A stretch of DNA of 64,000 nucleotides. It comes from Nectonema munidae (taxonomy: Eukaryota > Nematomorpha > Nectonematoida > Nectonematidae). The notes below the pieces were generated by a model. It saw only the letters and a list, made by a program, of their open reading frames with translations. It had not been told where the DNA came from and made no database searches. Position numbers and translations under genes: made by a program. Below, one piece after another: positions 1 through 11,614 of this stretch; position 1 is the stretch's first letter, and every line of letters begins with the position of its first letter. The stretch lies in contig JAUIRK010000787.1 in the NCBI GenBank assembly GCA_030549495.1, positions 1 through 64,000 on the forward strand. The letters run 5' to 3'.

Positions 1-2267
1 AGTGTTTGTCATGACCCATATTCATAAGAATTCTCACTGACACTTTTTTGATATATAGAATGTATGGTATCCATCTCAAAATATAGACAGTGTAGTAGCA
101 TGTAGCTTTAGACATGCATAAAAGCACTGATCTTTTTTGTAGAAGTAGACCTCATGGGACGTTTCCTACAACGTTTATGTGTTTCTATGTAAGGGGTGAC
201 TCCACACATCAGAGCCCCCCCCCCCCCCCCCCTTAAGTGAAAATTTTCTACTTCGCACCCTGAACTAATGAATTCATATTTCTTTGAGGTTCCCATATAA
301 ACTTTAAATGAAATTTTCATTCTTTTAGTTTTTTTTCTAAGCCAAAACTTTTATTCATTTTTCTTAAACATTTGATAATTTAATATCTCTAAAACTTTTC
401 ACTCAGTTTAACTTCGATAAATAAGTCTATAATTTATTAACAACTTTTCCCGCTTGTTAAGGGACGTCATATATACATGATCCCTTCAAAATATAGTAAA
501 TACTTAAAGTTATCAAACATACAAAAAAATCGTTAAAATATTAAATAAATAGAAAAAAGTAAAGTTAAATATTTTAACCTAATATTTTAATCCTAACCTA
601 TTAGTTAAATAGTTCCTATTCTCTTCTGAATTAAATTTTATAAAATGATAGGTTTTCGCCAATAAAAATATTAATTTTAGTATGTTGTAGATTGATTTAA
701 GAAAAACGAGTGTTAACAATATTTCATTTGGATGATTTTTTTAATTGTATGAAAAAATTTTGTTCACTTATGAAATTTTCAAGCACTTGAAAAAAGCGTT
801 TAAGACAGGGTATGAAAATAACTTTTTTTTTATATCATTAACCTTTGTTAAGTATAATTCATTACAAAGTCCTATAGATTTCGTTTTCTTGTATTTAATT
901 TAAAAAGAAAATTCTATTTTTTGAAATTCTTTAGCAATGAAAATTAAAAATTTTAATCAATTTTAGTTACCTAAAGGGCCTTTACCTCAGGTGCAATAAT
1001 TGTGAGTTATGTCAACTGCATAGAAGAAACAAAAAAATATATAAAGAAAGTGAAAAAATATTTTTAATGGGGGTCATTTTTGACCGCAATCTCACTTCAA
1101 ATTAAAATAGAACTTTATCGAAACGATTGGAATTAAAAAAAAGGCAAATTATATAAAATTTTATATTTTTCTTTTAAAAAGTATATAAAGCGCTTTAGAG
1201 TCATTTTTAGCCGCATTGAAATTTGAAACTCAAAATTATAATAATTTCTTTTATTCAGTAAATCTAGACAAAAACACAAGACTTTTAGTTTTACATATAA
1301 AAAATAATCAGTAAAAGTCTGCGGATATTCAATAGTGGTGAGTCGTTTTAATTTATTTTCTGGAAAATATTATACATAAAAACAAAATAATACATTTAAA
1401 TTAAAGTTATCTCTACTTTCCTTTAATCTTCAGGTTTTAGTGTACTTATTATATAAAACAAAGCTGTACAATTAAATAGAATAGTTTTCAAAAAAAATTG
1501 AGAAATATGTCAAAAAATATTGTAAAATCATTTTAGCATAAACACAATTTTTTTATTTGGGAATAATCTAACATTTTCTAGATTTGTTAATTTAAGTTAT
1601 TTTATAATAAAATTTAAATATATTTACTTGTTAAAAAATTTTAAAGTTTTTATTTATATTTTGTTTAATTTTATTTTTTTTCTTTGAAAAATAAAAAATT
1701 TTGCTTTAATTTTTTCGCATAGACATTTCAATCCTTATCGAGGTAACAAAAATGGTTCACAATTATAAAAATTTTGCATTGTTATCATCAGAATGAGGTC
1801 TTTGACATAACTTTATAGATTAAGATGATATTTTTCTGAATAAGAAACTCGAGATTTATATGTATGTCAAGTTTCATGTTCATATCTTTTTTTATTAGGT
1901 GGCAATTTAACTTTGTTTCTGTCAGCTCATTTTGCCACGACCCCTCAAAAAAGATAATAAATTTGTATGTTACTATTTCAAATCTATATTTTTAATAAAA
2001 CAAGATTCTTTATTAAAGTTGTTTTTTTAATCTATAAATTTTGTTATTTAGATTTCTATAAATTGATACCTACTATTGATAATTTTTAAATAACTAAAGT
2101 TTATAGATTTCTATTAAATCTGAATTATTCAGTTTATAAATTTTATTTTTCAATAATAGATTTCTTTAATTTAAATTATTTAGTTTATAAATTTTATTTT
2201 TCTAAACTCTATTTAAAATTTTATTTTTTAAGTATTAAGAGTTTTCAATAGATTTAGTACGAATCAA
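1..2267. other. AT-rich DNA without a recognisable gene
   Basis: Only short chance reading frames are present. A pure C run lies near 212-232. Around 2040-2210 a short AT-rich phrase (about 'atttagtttataaatttta') recurs several times, suggesting old tandem duplication. I see no splice-supported exon or transposon end here. Confidence 0.6.
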
Positions 2268-2715
2268 TGTTTATTTAAATAAATAGATCTTTCTTATTTT
2301 GATTAAGGTTTTTTAGATTTTATATAGATTACATATTATTTATTTATAATGTCTGCTTTAATTTATTTTTAATGATAATCTAATTTGCTAATTCTATAGA
2401 TTAATCTATTTTTAATTTAAATAAATAGATCTTTCTACCTTTCATTAATGTTTTTCAGATTTTATATAGTAAAAAATAAATTATAATCATATACTTAATT
2501 TATATTGTCTCATTTAAATTATTTTTATGATAAATATTCGTTATTTTAAAATAATTAAGGCTTTTCTAGAATTTATATAGTAAATTATTATAATATACTT
2601 TTTTAATATTCTTTCCTTTAATTTATTTTTAATGATAACCTAATTTGCTAATTCCTTTCTTTATTTTATTTTAAAATAAGTAAAGATCTCTTAGATTTTA
2701 TATACTAAATTTCAT
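2268..2715. repeat. Degenerate AT-rich tandem repeat, unit about 130-150 bp
   Basis: About three to four diverged units follow each other. Each has a phrase like 'aaataaatagatctttc', then 'agattttatatag', then 'taatttatttttaatgata', then 'taatttgctaattc'. The phrases recur near 2270, 2415, 2545 and 2670. The units differ by many substitutions and small indels, so the array is old. It abuts the younger-looking minisatellite that starts at 2728. Confidence 0.6.
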
Positions 2716-2727
2716 GTTTTATCTTTG

Positions 2728-3366
2728 TGGGTACCAATGATCTTTCAGGGGAATAACAATCTACGGGCGTACAAATGATCTTTACGCCGGGTACCAAATG
2801 ATCTTTACGGGGGTACCAAATGATCTTTACGGGGGTACCAAATGATCTTTTACGTGGGTACCAATGATCTTTTACGTGGGTACCAATGATCTTTTACGGG
2901 GGTACCTATGATCTTTACGGCTATTTATGATCTTTACGGCTATTTATGATCTTTACGGGTACTTATGATCTTTACGGTTTCATTGACGGTATCTATAATC
3001 CAGGTACCAATGATTTTTTGAGTGTACCTAGAATTTCGGTACCAATGATATTTAATGGAACCTAGAATCAGGGGGGTACCAATGATCTTTCACAGGACCT
3101 AGGATCACGCGGTACCAATTATCTTTAACTGGACCTAGAATCGCGCGGTACCAATGATCTTTAACACGGGTGATATCAATGATTAGAATAAGTGGTACCA
3201 ATGATCTTTGTAGATGATTTAATGATTATTAGGGGTATCAATGATCTTTAACTGGACCTAGAATCACAGGGGTACCAATGATCTTTCACACGTCCTAGAT
3301 TAAAGGTACCAATGATCTGTCACACGTCCTAGAATCACAGTACCAATGATCTGTCACACGTCCTAT
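2728..3366. repeat. Minisatellite built on GGTACCAATGATCTTT
   Basis: Roughly 25 copies of a core 'ggtaccaatgatcttt', each holding a KpnI site, are arranged head to tail. The first part uses a short unit of about 20-22 bp (core plus 'acgggg' or 'tacgtg'). The second part uses a longer unit of about 35-45 bp in which the core alternates with 'ggacctagaatc'. The change from short to long units marks higher-order evolution of the array. No coding potential is seen. Confidence 0.9.
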
Positions 3367-3440
3367 AATTCACGCGTCCTAGCTTTTTGAGATTTAGAAT
3401 CCTACGTCTCGAGCGAAGCGAGAGACAAACACAGGACCGT

Positions 3441-3680
3441 CTAGTCAATATAAAGATTATAGCACTCTTCAAGAACTGTAGGTAACACTTTTTCAATATT
3501 TGGATTTCTTGTACAAAATTCATAAAAACTTTTATTAAGGTTCATTTCAACTGCTATTTTCACTCTTAATTCTGTTGACAGTGTTTCATTTCCGATTAAA
3601 ATTAGGGAAACTGAGTTCAATAAACAGTTCCTATCACCAGTCGTATACAATGGAGCTAAATCAGAATTATAAATTTTTAA
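3441..3680 (-). pseudogene. OTU-like cysteine protease domain fragment
   Basis: The minus-strand frame reads DLAPLYTTGDRNCLLNSVS, then a segment with ELRVKIAVEMNLNKSFY. The G-D-x-N-C-L-x-N-(S/A)-V-S block is the catalytic cysteine motif of OTU-fold proteases (usually GDGNCL). The following 'ELRV..A.E..LN..FY' is the helix that follows it in OTU domains found in animal repetitive elements. A stop follows after about 69 codons and no catalytic His region is visible, so this is a fragment. The Gly after the Asp is replaced by Arg. Which element carried it cannot be told from this piece. It could also be a remnant of a host gene, but the isolation and the flanking minisatellite argue against that. 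Confidence 0.55.
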
Positions 3681-4694
3681 CGAGACCTAATCTTTTCTTA
3701 AATTTGAATAACTTGTTAACATTAAATTAATTTAAAAAATTTTACATTTTATGATTCGCACTTTATCAATTTTTCTCATATTTATCAGAGTTTTTATTAA
3801 AATAGAACTTGCTATGGCGCGGTTAAAACATGAATTCTGTCTTCTTAGTGTTCATTGTGAGGCGTTAGTTGTCACAGGCCCAATATAACTTATAAGTTGT
3901 TGACTGCATTTCCTGCTTACTCATGGCGTTCAGGGTATGTTATCCGCAAAAAAATTTCAATTAATTGTCCGTTTAAGCTTTGTTAAGGCAAGCAGTCGTC
4001 TTTGTTTATGCATCTTCCCATTAGTCCTGTACCTGATGCCTATTCCTTCTTCCTTGTACTTAAAGGCGTTTATTAAAATGGTTGTTAACCTAACAAAGAC
4101 CGTAATTCTTCGAATCTTTTTTTCAATGAAAATATATTATGTTTAATTCAGACCTTATAAAGATCAAAAATTAATAATTGGTTGTGCTTGAAAAAAGTCT
4201 CCTATTTTTGAGATGATAATCGGCATCAGCAATATATTAAATGTTAAATTTATTAAAAATTGCTTAATATTCGTTTTTTGTATTTAAGTTTTCAATAAAA
4301 AAAAAGTAAAAAATTTTCTGGTTAAGGAACCTCTCATCTGCTGCAGATTTTTTGTCTTTTTGACAATTCTAGCAGTGTTGTTTAATTTGTATTAACCTAA
4401 CAAAATATTTTTCTTTATCATATTTAAATTCTTCATTGACTCTTTCTTTAAAACGCCTTGATTTCTGTGCATAATTTTTTTACAATTGGTGGAGGAAACA
4501 TTTGAATTGAGAGATAAAGAAATTCTTTTCTCTTACAATAAAGTTATTTAGTCTTTTACATTCATAAAATTGTTGAGTTTTTAGCAATTTACAAATGATA
4601 TCGAGCCTTTGTGTGAAAATAGGAAACCACTATTTTTTCTTCTATTTCTTCTGTATAAAGAAACTTACTTATCAAACATATCAGCACCTCATAT
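3681..4694. other. Intergenic DNA, nothing recognised
   Basis: AT-rich sequence with a few short frames that have no recognisable protein character. No terminal repeats or tandem array were found. Confidence 0.5.
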
Positions 4695-4795
4695 GTAAAG
4701 TGACCAGACGTCCCTCTTTTGGAGGGACAGTCCAGATTTTCAACCAATTGTCCCGCGTCGCGGGGCATTTTATAAAAGTCCCGATTTTAGAAAAG
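4695..4795. mobile_element. hAT-type transposon end fragment
   Basis: The stretch begins 'gtgaccagacgtccctc' and continues with an inverted 'ggagggaca' and 'cagtccagatttt'. 'GTGACCAGACGTCC..' is the familiar terminal phrase of one class of hAT elements in animals. Only one end is seen and no 8-bp target duplication was found, so it is a truncated remnant. Confidence 0.5.
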
Positions 4796-5512
4796 AATGC
4801 ACGACAAGCCAGAAAACGACAATATACGATTTTCGGTGGCCATGTGAATACTTTGTCAGGTAATAAATTTCATATTATTTTTGTTAATTTTTAGTTTGGT
4901 AAAAAATAATTATCACTATTTAGAATTGTTATTTACTTGATTTATTTTTTGGTTTTAAATTTTTTGTTTTGCAGTTTTAATATTTTTCAAAATATTACAT
5001 TACAATGATATTGAACATTTTCATTGGGTTACATTGAAACAAGAACTTAAATGGAATGATGTGCAAAAATTATTCCATTATATTACTCAAAATTTTCCAT
5101 ATAGTAATATTTTCGAAAATGATCTTTTTAATGAGTTTTTTCTTCATAAAATTTTTGCTTATATTCTCTTGATGGATGAGGAGATAAAATCTGTGATTAC
5201 CTCTGCAAAATTAGGAGGAATTAAGTCGCTATTATGTAGAGATATTTCCAAGGAAAGTTTAGCTAAGGCTTGATGTTTTTAATTGATACGGAAAGTACTG
5301 ATAAATTGAATGAAAAATTAGACAATATTAGCTCAATTATTATTAATTTGAAAAGCAAGAATAATTTTTCAAAACCTGTAATCTTAGAAATCAAAGTTGC
5401 CAGCCCTACTTATTCCTCAGTCTTAAAAAAAGGCTTTAATTTTTCAGAAAATGGTAGTCTATTTTTTCCGACAAAAAACAGGATGTCACTAAGACACTGA
5501 AACATACACAAA

Positions 5513-6133
5513 TTGTCAAGGCAAGTTAAAGATAGATTTTTTACCCAGTTTCCAGATAAAGAGAGTAAGAAGAATGCAGAAATAAATTTATCTAAAGACA
5601 GTATAAGTTTTGAAAAATTTAACCCTAGACCAGTTAGATTTTTTATCAATTCGCTTAACTTTGACCTTTCTGATGATGATTTCAAGTTTCTTTTAATAGA
5701 AAAAAATAAAATCAAGTCGGAAGACATAAATAGCCTTATTAAAATCAAAAACTATGAAAATAAGTTTCAATACATTCTGCAGCTTTCAAGTAAGGGTGTT
5801 AGAAATATTTATAGTGAAGGAAGAATATATTTTATGAACTATAGTTATCCTGTCCTTTTCAAACGTAAGATAAAAAGATGCTACAATTGTCAAAATTATG
5901 AACATTGGAATCATGAATGTAATAGTATTGGAAAAACAAAATGTAGGTTTTGTAACAGCTTTGACCATACTACTTCCCAATGTTTATCAAAAATGGAGAA
6001 ATGTAGTCATTTTAAAGATTGTAACCATAAATGTTTTGAAGAAAATTGTCAAAGTTTTAAACAAAAGTGTTATGAAAGGGATACAATTTTATATAATAAT
6101 TTGCAAAACATTATAGATGGAAATGAATCTTGA
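5513..6133 (+). pseudogene. LINE ORF1 C-terminal part with CCHC zinc knuckles
   Basis: This is the open part of ORF1, about 206 codons. The first 120 residues are a charged nucleic-acid-binding-like region. Then come CYNCQNYEHWNHEC and CRFCNSFDHTTSQC, two perfect C-x2-C-x4-H-x4-C knuckles, and a third Cys/His-rich stretch (CSHFKDCNHKC). Such knuckles are typical of ORF1 of Jockey, I and CR1 clade LINEs, where ORF1 coats the RNA. The frame upstream (5034-5500) belongs to the same ORF1 but is shifted, so the protein is broken. Confidence 0.8.
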
Positions 6134-7388
6134 ATCTCATTACCCGAAAGTGTTAAAGATTTTCACGGACGACTTTAATTATAATCTTTTTGGTTCGTTT
6201 TCTGTTGTATCATCCTTCAATGCTTTTAACTCCCACTCATTTTTTCCCACCATAACTAAGATGACTTACCCATCTTCGCAAACGTTATTAGATAATTTTT
6301 TCATACATAGTTGATCTTTTAACTATAGAAATTTTATATTTGAAACTTTATTTCTGATCACTATCCAATCATTTTTTCTCCAAAAACAGGCTTTGTTAAT
6401 TATAAACGTTTAACAAAACACTTCTTCAATTCTAATAAATTTATCGAAAGAATTAAACATTTTGATTGGATTTCTTTGATACATACCTCTGAAAATAGTG
6501 AAGTAATCGCTAACAGTTTTATTAAGCAGTTTTCTGAGGAAATTAACAGGTGTACGACTACTAAGGAAATCAAAAATAAATCTAAATACAATATAAGATT
6601 AAATGGATGGATTACGGAAGAGTTGCTTAAATGTAATTCATCTAAAGACACTTGGAAGGTAATTAATTCTATTATCAAAAAAGAGAAACAAAATGTAAAA
6701 TCAGTTTTATCTAACGGCAAAGTAGTATTTAACGATATCGACATTGCCAATTCTTTTAATCAACACTTTACAGAACATAGTATAGATAAAAACTTTGATT
6801 TTGATAAAATTGATGCTACCATGCCTAGTGTTAACCAAGTATTCAGCTTCGATATTATCTCTATAAATGACATAATTCTGGCAATAAACGAACTGAAAAG
6901 TAATGATTCCAAAGATATATATGGCATATCTGTTAATCATATTAAAATGTCGAAAAACTTGTCTTTTCCTGTATAATTTTTTCAATCTATGTCTTTAGAA
7001 CTCTGTATTTCCATCTTGCTTTAAAATATCTAAAGTTGTTCCAGTTCACAAAAAAGGAGAAAAATTAGTTTTATCAAACTACAGACCAATAAGTTTAGTA
7101 ATTATCTTCAAAAAAGTTTATTTCTATTTTTCTTCAAACGGTTTGTTTTATGATAAACAATTTGGTTTTAAAAAGTTCCACTCTACATAATATTTGCACA
7201 CTTTTTTTCTTGATTCTATAATTTCCTTTTTGGATAAAAATGAAGCAGTTGTATCTTATTTTCTTCCATCTTTCAAGACCTTTCGATGTAATTCCACAAT
7301 CTCTTCTTCTGTAGAAATTGAAAAGATATGTTTTTGATAGTCAGTCTTTGTTATTTTTTCCATCATATCTTGAAAACAGGAAACAAAA

Positions 7389-7712
7389 GTGTGTATAAAT
7401 AATATTTTTTTAGATGAACGTAGTGTGGATTCAGGCGTGCCTCAGGGATCTCTTATAGGGCCGCTTCTTTTCACAATTTTTATCAATGATTTGCATTTTT
7501 CAAATAACAATACGCTTCATCTTCTTTATGCTGATGATTTGATGTTACTTTTGAATGACTCTGTCATTAATGAATTTGGAAGTTATGATAAGTTCATGGA
7601 TATTTCAATAAATACTGTTTTCGAATGGTGTAGTTTTAATGGACTATTACTTAATAGATCAAAATCAAAAGCTATGTATTTTTCAAACTTGTTTAAAGAT
7701 GTTCATGCATAG
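7389..7712 (+). pseudogene. LINE reverse transcriptase palm fragment
   Basis: This open frame encodes the catalytic core of a reverse transcriptase: a block with SGVPQGSLIGPLLFTIFIND, then LLYADDLMLL with the YADD catalytic pair, then FEWCSFNGLLLNRSKSK. These are RT motifs 4 to 6 of non-LTR elements. Earlier RT blocks sit in other frames at 7040-7180. The frame stops at 7712 before the thumb. Confidence 0.88.
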
Positions 7713-7849
7713 CGGTCAGTATTGATCTTTTGAACTTCCTTGCATATATTTTATATATCAAATACTTCTCTTTTTATGTAAAAATATTTTATTTTACCAT
7801 GTTGTTAATGTGTATTGCAAAATAAACTCTCTCTCTCTTTGTAGCATAT

Positions 7850-8695
7850 TTATACCTGTGCGCACTTGCTTATAACCTAGTTCTCACGCAATTTCACCAC
7901 TGCTATCTAATTCATCCCTAGCAAATGTCTCCATATACGACTAATATTTGCCATCACTAAATTATCCCACAACAAAGTCTTTCAGTTTTCACCGGCGGAT
8001 CAAAATCGAATAAACATGCAGCTGTCACATATGCCCTATACAATTATAATACTCGCCAACCTTTTCACATACTTACAGACAATCTGAAATACTCGTATAA
8101 AACCGAAATATTAGCGTTCTTAAAAGCATATCCCTACATCACAACCAACATTATCTTCTTTAAATCTAATTACAATTATACCACACACAGAACACAATAA
8201 AAGATCTTCGACTTGACCGGAAAAACTTTGTTGAAAAACTAATCAACCTTAGCAAACACTTCACAATCAAACTCTTTTGGTGTCCCTCTCATTTACCCTC
8301 TTTTGAAAACTTCTTATTCGACTACTTATCAAAGTCCATCCTCCAATCTTCATAATACTTTCTAAACCCATCTTTCCCCTTATCAACTTTCGAACCATTC
8401 CTAAATAACTCAATCACAAATCAATGGCTTAATAACATACCTTCCAGTTTAGCACTCTGAATACAACTTTTACACTTCCACGTAACATTATATGATTGTT
8501 CAGCGCACATTGCCCATTCTATGCCTACCTTTTAAACATAAAACTACACTCAAACCAATTTTGCAGATTTGGATGCGCCCACATTGAAATCATTGGTAAT
8601 ATACTACTACACTTCTCAGATATCCCTTCCTCCTTATTATCACTTCTATCCCACCCTAAAAAACATATGTTAATAAACTATTTAACATTATAATA
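7850..8695 (+). mobile_element. Second decayed LINE: RNase H and C-terminal zinc region
   Basis: Directly after the first LINE lies a piece of a different non-LTR element. The plus strand reads VFTGGSKSNKHAAVTYALYN at about 7985 (an RNase H opening, usually FTDGSKS), then ILTDNLKYSYKTEILAFLKA. Later comes WCPSHLPSFENFLFDYLSKS near 8280, matching the closing RNase H block (W.PSH....N..AD.LAK). Near 8490-8690 the C-terminal FCRFGCAHIEIIGNILLHF resembles the Cys/His region of such elements. It has several breaks, and reverse transcriptase is absent here. The catalytic Asp of FTDGS is Gly in this copy. Confidence 0.7.
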
Positions 8696-8699
8696 TAAC

Positions 8700-9233
8700 A
8701 TTGTGTTTATTACATTTGACTACTTGTTTTTCTACTATTTATTTCTATTCTTATACTATTTATGATTATAAATTTAATCACTCGGATTCATTAATTTTTG
8801 TTTATCATGTTCTTATCGTTAACATATATTTCCACCTTTCATATATCCATATAACAATTAAATAAATATGCCTCAATATTAAAAAGACGAAACTAAACAC
8901 ACTTCATCGCAATTGAATTTGATTTCTCTTTGAACATTTTCGATCCTAGTATTTCTTAATTTTATATATCTCTATATATCAGAATGATTTCCAAGAATCT
9001 ACCTTGAATTTTTTTTAAATTTTATATGTTAATTAATTAATCTCAATAATTTAATGGTAGCTTTTTATATTTTTGTTGAATCATAATTTATCAGGAATAT
9101 AAAAATCAATACAATAAAATAATTTTTTTTGCTTTAAAATGTCTTATCTTCTCTATGATTTAGTATTCTGGGAATAATTTATTGTAAACAAATTTTTTTA
9201 AAACAAGATATAAATTATTATTACATTTCTTCT
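8700..9233. other. AT-rich spacer, nothing recognised
   Basis: No frame of interest, no terminal repeats and no tandem array are visible. Confidence 0.5.
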
Positions 9234-9331
9234 CTGAGTAAGGTTGGTTAGATAATGAGTTTTGATAATTCAAGTTATTAGGTTTGATATCTCATCAAGA
9301 TTTCTTTCCTCATAGTTCTATACATAGGCTC
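9234..9331 (+). mobile_element. tRNA-headed SINE, degenerate copy
   Basis: The copy begins 'ctgagtaaggttggttagat', continues with 'gttttgataattcaag' and a decayed B box ('ggtttgatatctc'), then 'tcaagatttctttcctcatag'. The order matches the better copies at 49847 and 32656 (minus). It is the most diverged of the family in this window. Confidence 0.6.
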
Positions 9332-9374
9332 TATTTTTAAAAATTTATTTTTGCTTCATCTATATTATAATAAG

Positions 9375-9540
9375 CTAGGGGGGGGGGGGGGGGGGGTTTG
9401 TGGGTTGCTGGGAAAATTTTGATTGGGTGTATTTTTTTTTTTTTTTTGGGGTTTTTTTTTATGGGGTGTGGTGTTTTTATGTGTGTGTGTGTGTGATTTT
9501 TTTGGTGTAATTTTTTTTTTTTTTTGTTTTTTTTGGGTAT
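9375..9540. repeat. Low-complexity G-run, T-run and TG-run
   Basis: A run of about 19 G is followed by T runs and a short (TG)n at 9481-9494, all on one strand. Long homopolymers like this are often mis-sized in assemblies. Confidence 0.8.
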
Positions 9541-11427
9541 GATATAATAGTCAATCTAAATTTGAGCCATAGTTAATCAGGAACAGTAGTATACCCATGA
9601 GTTTCAATGAGTTAGCATAAATTTTTGAGTGGATGAAATATGTTTCATAGCGTATGACTATAAGATACATTTTATTGATGTCGAAAAGAATTCTCTATGA
9701 TTAAAAGCCTAAAATCTATCTCTTGATACAGTAACTGAAAGAGTTAAACCAACGTAATAGAACATATCATTTAGGATAAATGCTTCGATTATGTTTGCTA
9801 GATGTAATTTAAATAATCGAACTTTTATTACAGAATTCAAATTTATATTCACGTTTTTTTACCACGATAACTTTGAATATTTGCTAATACTTTTCTATTT
9901 TTCTTTAAAAAACCTAAAACTAGGTAAATGATTTGATTTTATTTATAAAGGCTATTTGTATTTTTATATTTATTTTATAATAAATTTTGAAAATTATAGA
10001 AAAAAGTTTCGCTCTCTGCCCCTACCCCCAGACTTTTTCAGGATGTGTGCCCCCTTTACAAACTGGTACTGGTGTGGTAATAATATTTTAGAATATTTTT
10101 TAGTAGAAAAAAAACTAGTGATATAACTTACTACTGATGAGGTGATGCCAAAGTTTTGTACGTTTCTGATGCCCATTCTTAGTTGTTTTATGTGTAAACT
10201 CTAAAACTAAAAATTTATTTTAATTATTTTATGTTTTTCGATTTGAAACATCACTAAGTCGAGTTAAATGAAATTTAAGGTTAGTTTATTTAAATTTTAA
10301 ATATGTTTTAATATTCAGTTTTTAAACAGTCCAAAAAATTGAAAGACTCCGAACTGCGGGCGATCGAATAAAAAACAAAATACATGCAAAGAATTGAATA
10401 TAAACAACACCACAAACTGCATGTAAATTGTAAATACATCGAGAAATATTAGTTTAGAGAAAAAAGAATTGTAAAAAAAGTAAATAAAATATCAAAGAAA
10501 TGCTAATATAAGATGCTTCTCATAAATCAAGTATGGCATCATATGTCAATGGAATAAAATTAAATATTGAGGACGATGTGAGAGATCAATTGGCATTTAA
10601 GCCAATTGTAATTGGGTTCAAGTTTTTTTTGTCAAGCGTAAATAAACGGGAAAGTTTATCATTTTTCAGATCTGGGGAGTCGCACGGAAGATGTTCGATT
10701 TCGACTCTCAACACTTACAAAAATCGGACCTGAAGAAAATAAATAAAAATAACCGATTCTGACTCCGAATCCCATCTCTAAAATATTCTACAATGACTTC
10801 TCCCAGCCTAGAATTTTTTAAGTTAAAATTCATTTTTATACATTACATGACATTTGACACCGATTCATGATTCCAAGTCTTCCATCTTTATTGCAGAAAA
10901 TTTGTTGTTTATGTTATTATTTTGGTAAACGTGATATCACATGTTCACTTCACTGAATGTTTCTTGTTTACGCAAATTTAGATACACCATTTTTCACAAT
11001 TCCTTTTTCAGAGCAGTCTGGAAACAAACTTCGGTGTTCACAGGCAACTTGCAAGAGAAGGCTACCCTTATCTTTGCCTAATGTCTTGTTGAAATTCTAG
11101 ATAAGGATAAAATCTCTTTTAGCCCTGTCACTGACGACTGTGAGGGCATTCACCACTTTCAAACCAGGTGTGAAACATTCTTCATCTCCCCACACAGAGC
11201 AGAATCTTTAAGGAACCGTGCTTTGGAATTCAGAACATCTGAAATTATTGTTTCGAATTCGATCTACAAAACTGCGCCTGATCTTTATTGCTAAGAAAAT
11301 GATATCTTTTGCTTTCAGGCTGGTGATGCTGAGAAGTGTGTTAAACCTGTCAATCAGCACTAGTGCCGCCCACTTCTACCTCATTCAACACGAGCAGCTG
11401 CAGCAGTGAGTGGAAGAAGGAGGCATC
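9541..11427. other. Intergenic DNA upstream of BORCS5
   Basis: It contains a stretch at about 9969-10055 that is repeated at 48683-48757, and short frames without protein character. The last 250 bases before 11428 are clearly less AT-rich than the rest, as expected for a 5' untranslated region or promoter. I see no convincing TATA box. Confidence 0.5.
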
Positions 11428-11614
11428 ATGGGGAGTGAGCAAAGTGCCCTCCTCTCCAAAAGCAAATCGTATTCCAACTCAATCCCGGCGTCCACCTCTA
11501 ACTTAACTTTACCTCCGCCTCCAACCCTTTCCTCGTCTTCGTCTTGTCAAAGCGAGACGCCTGTCAGCGACACGATTCCCTACAACGCGTATCCACTTGG
11601 CAGACGCATCGGAT
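11428..11614 (+). CDS. BORCS5: BORCS5 exon 1
   Basis: Encodes residues 1-62 and the first base of codon 63. It holds the MGSEQS myristoylation start, then a Ser/Pro/Thr-rich low-complexity stretch including PPPPTLSSSSS. Donor is GAT|GTAAGC. The context CATCATGG around the start is favourable. Confidence 0.9.

Larger units (their letters stand above)
5034..7850 (+). mobile_element. Decayed CR1/Jockey-like LINE (gag-like ORF1, partial endonuclease, reverse transcriptase)
   Basis: A non-LTR retrotransposon lies in sense orientation. A gag-like ORF1 (5034 to 6133, broken near 5275-5512) ends in CCHC zinc knuckles. It is followed almost at once by the second half of an apurinic-type endonuclease (DDFNYNLF at 6157, then FFPTITKMTYPSS and TLLDNFF at 6240-6300). 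Next come a linker with many Asn and Lys residues, and reverse transcriptase blocks: KKGEK..LSNYRPISL near 7055, QFGFKKFHST near 7160, SGVPQGSLIGPLLF near 7430 and LLYADDLMLL near 7520. The first part of the endonuclease is missing, so the copy carries an internal deletion. Several frame breaks separate the blocks. The 3' end, with a CT-rich tail near 7830-7842, follows soon after the palm domain, so the thumb is also lost. The element cannot be active. Confidence 0.88.

Noticed and set aside
2728-3366. CRISPR-like array of regular repeats
   Set aside because: The spacers are themselves repeated and short, and the context is eukaryotic. It is a minisatellite.
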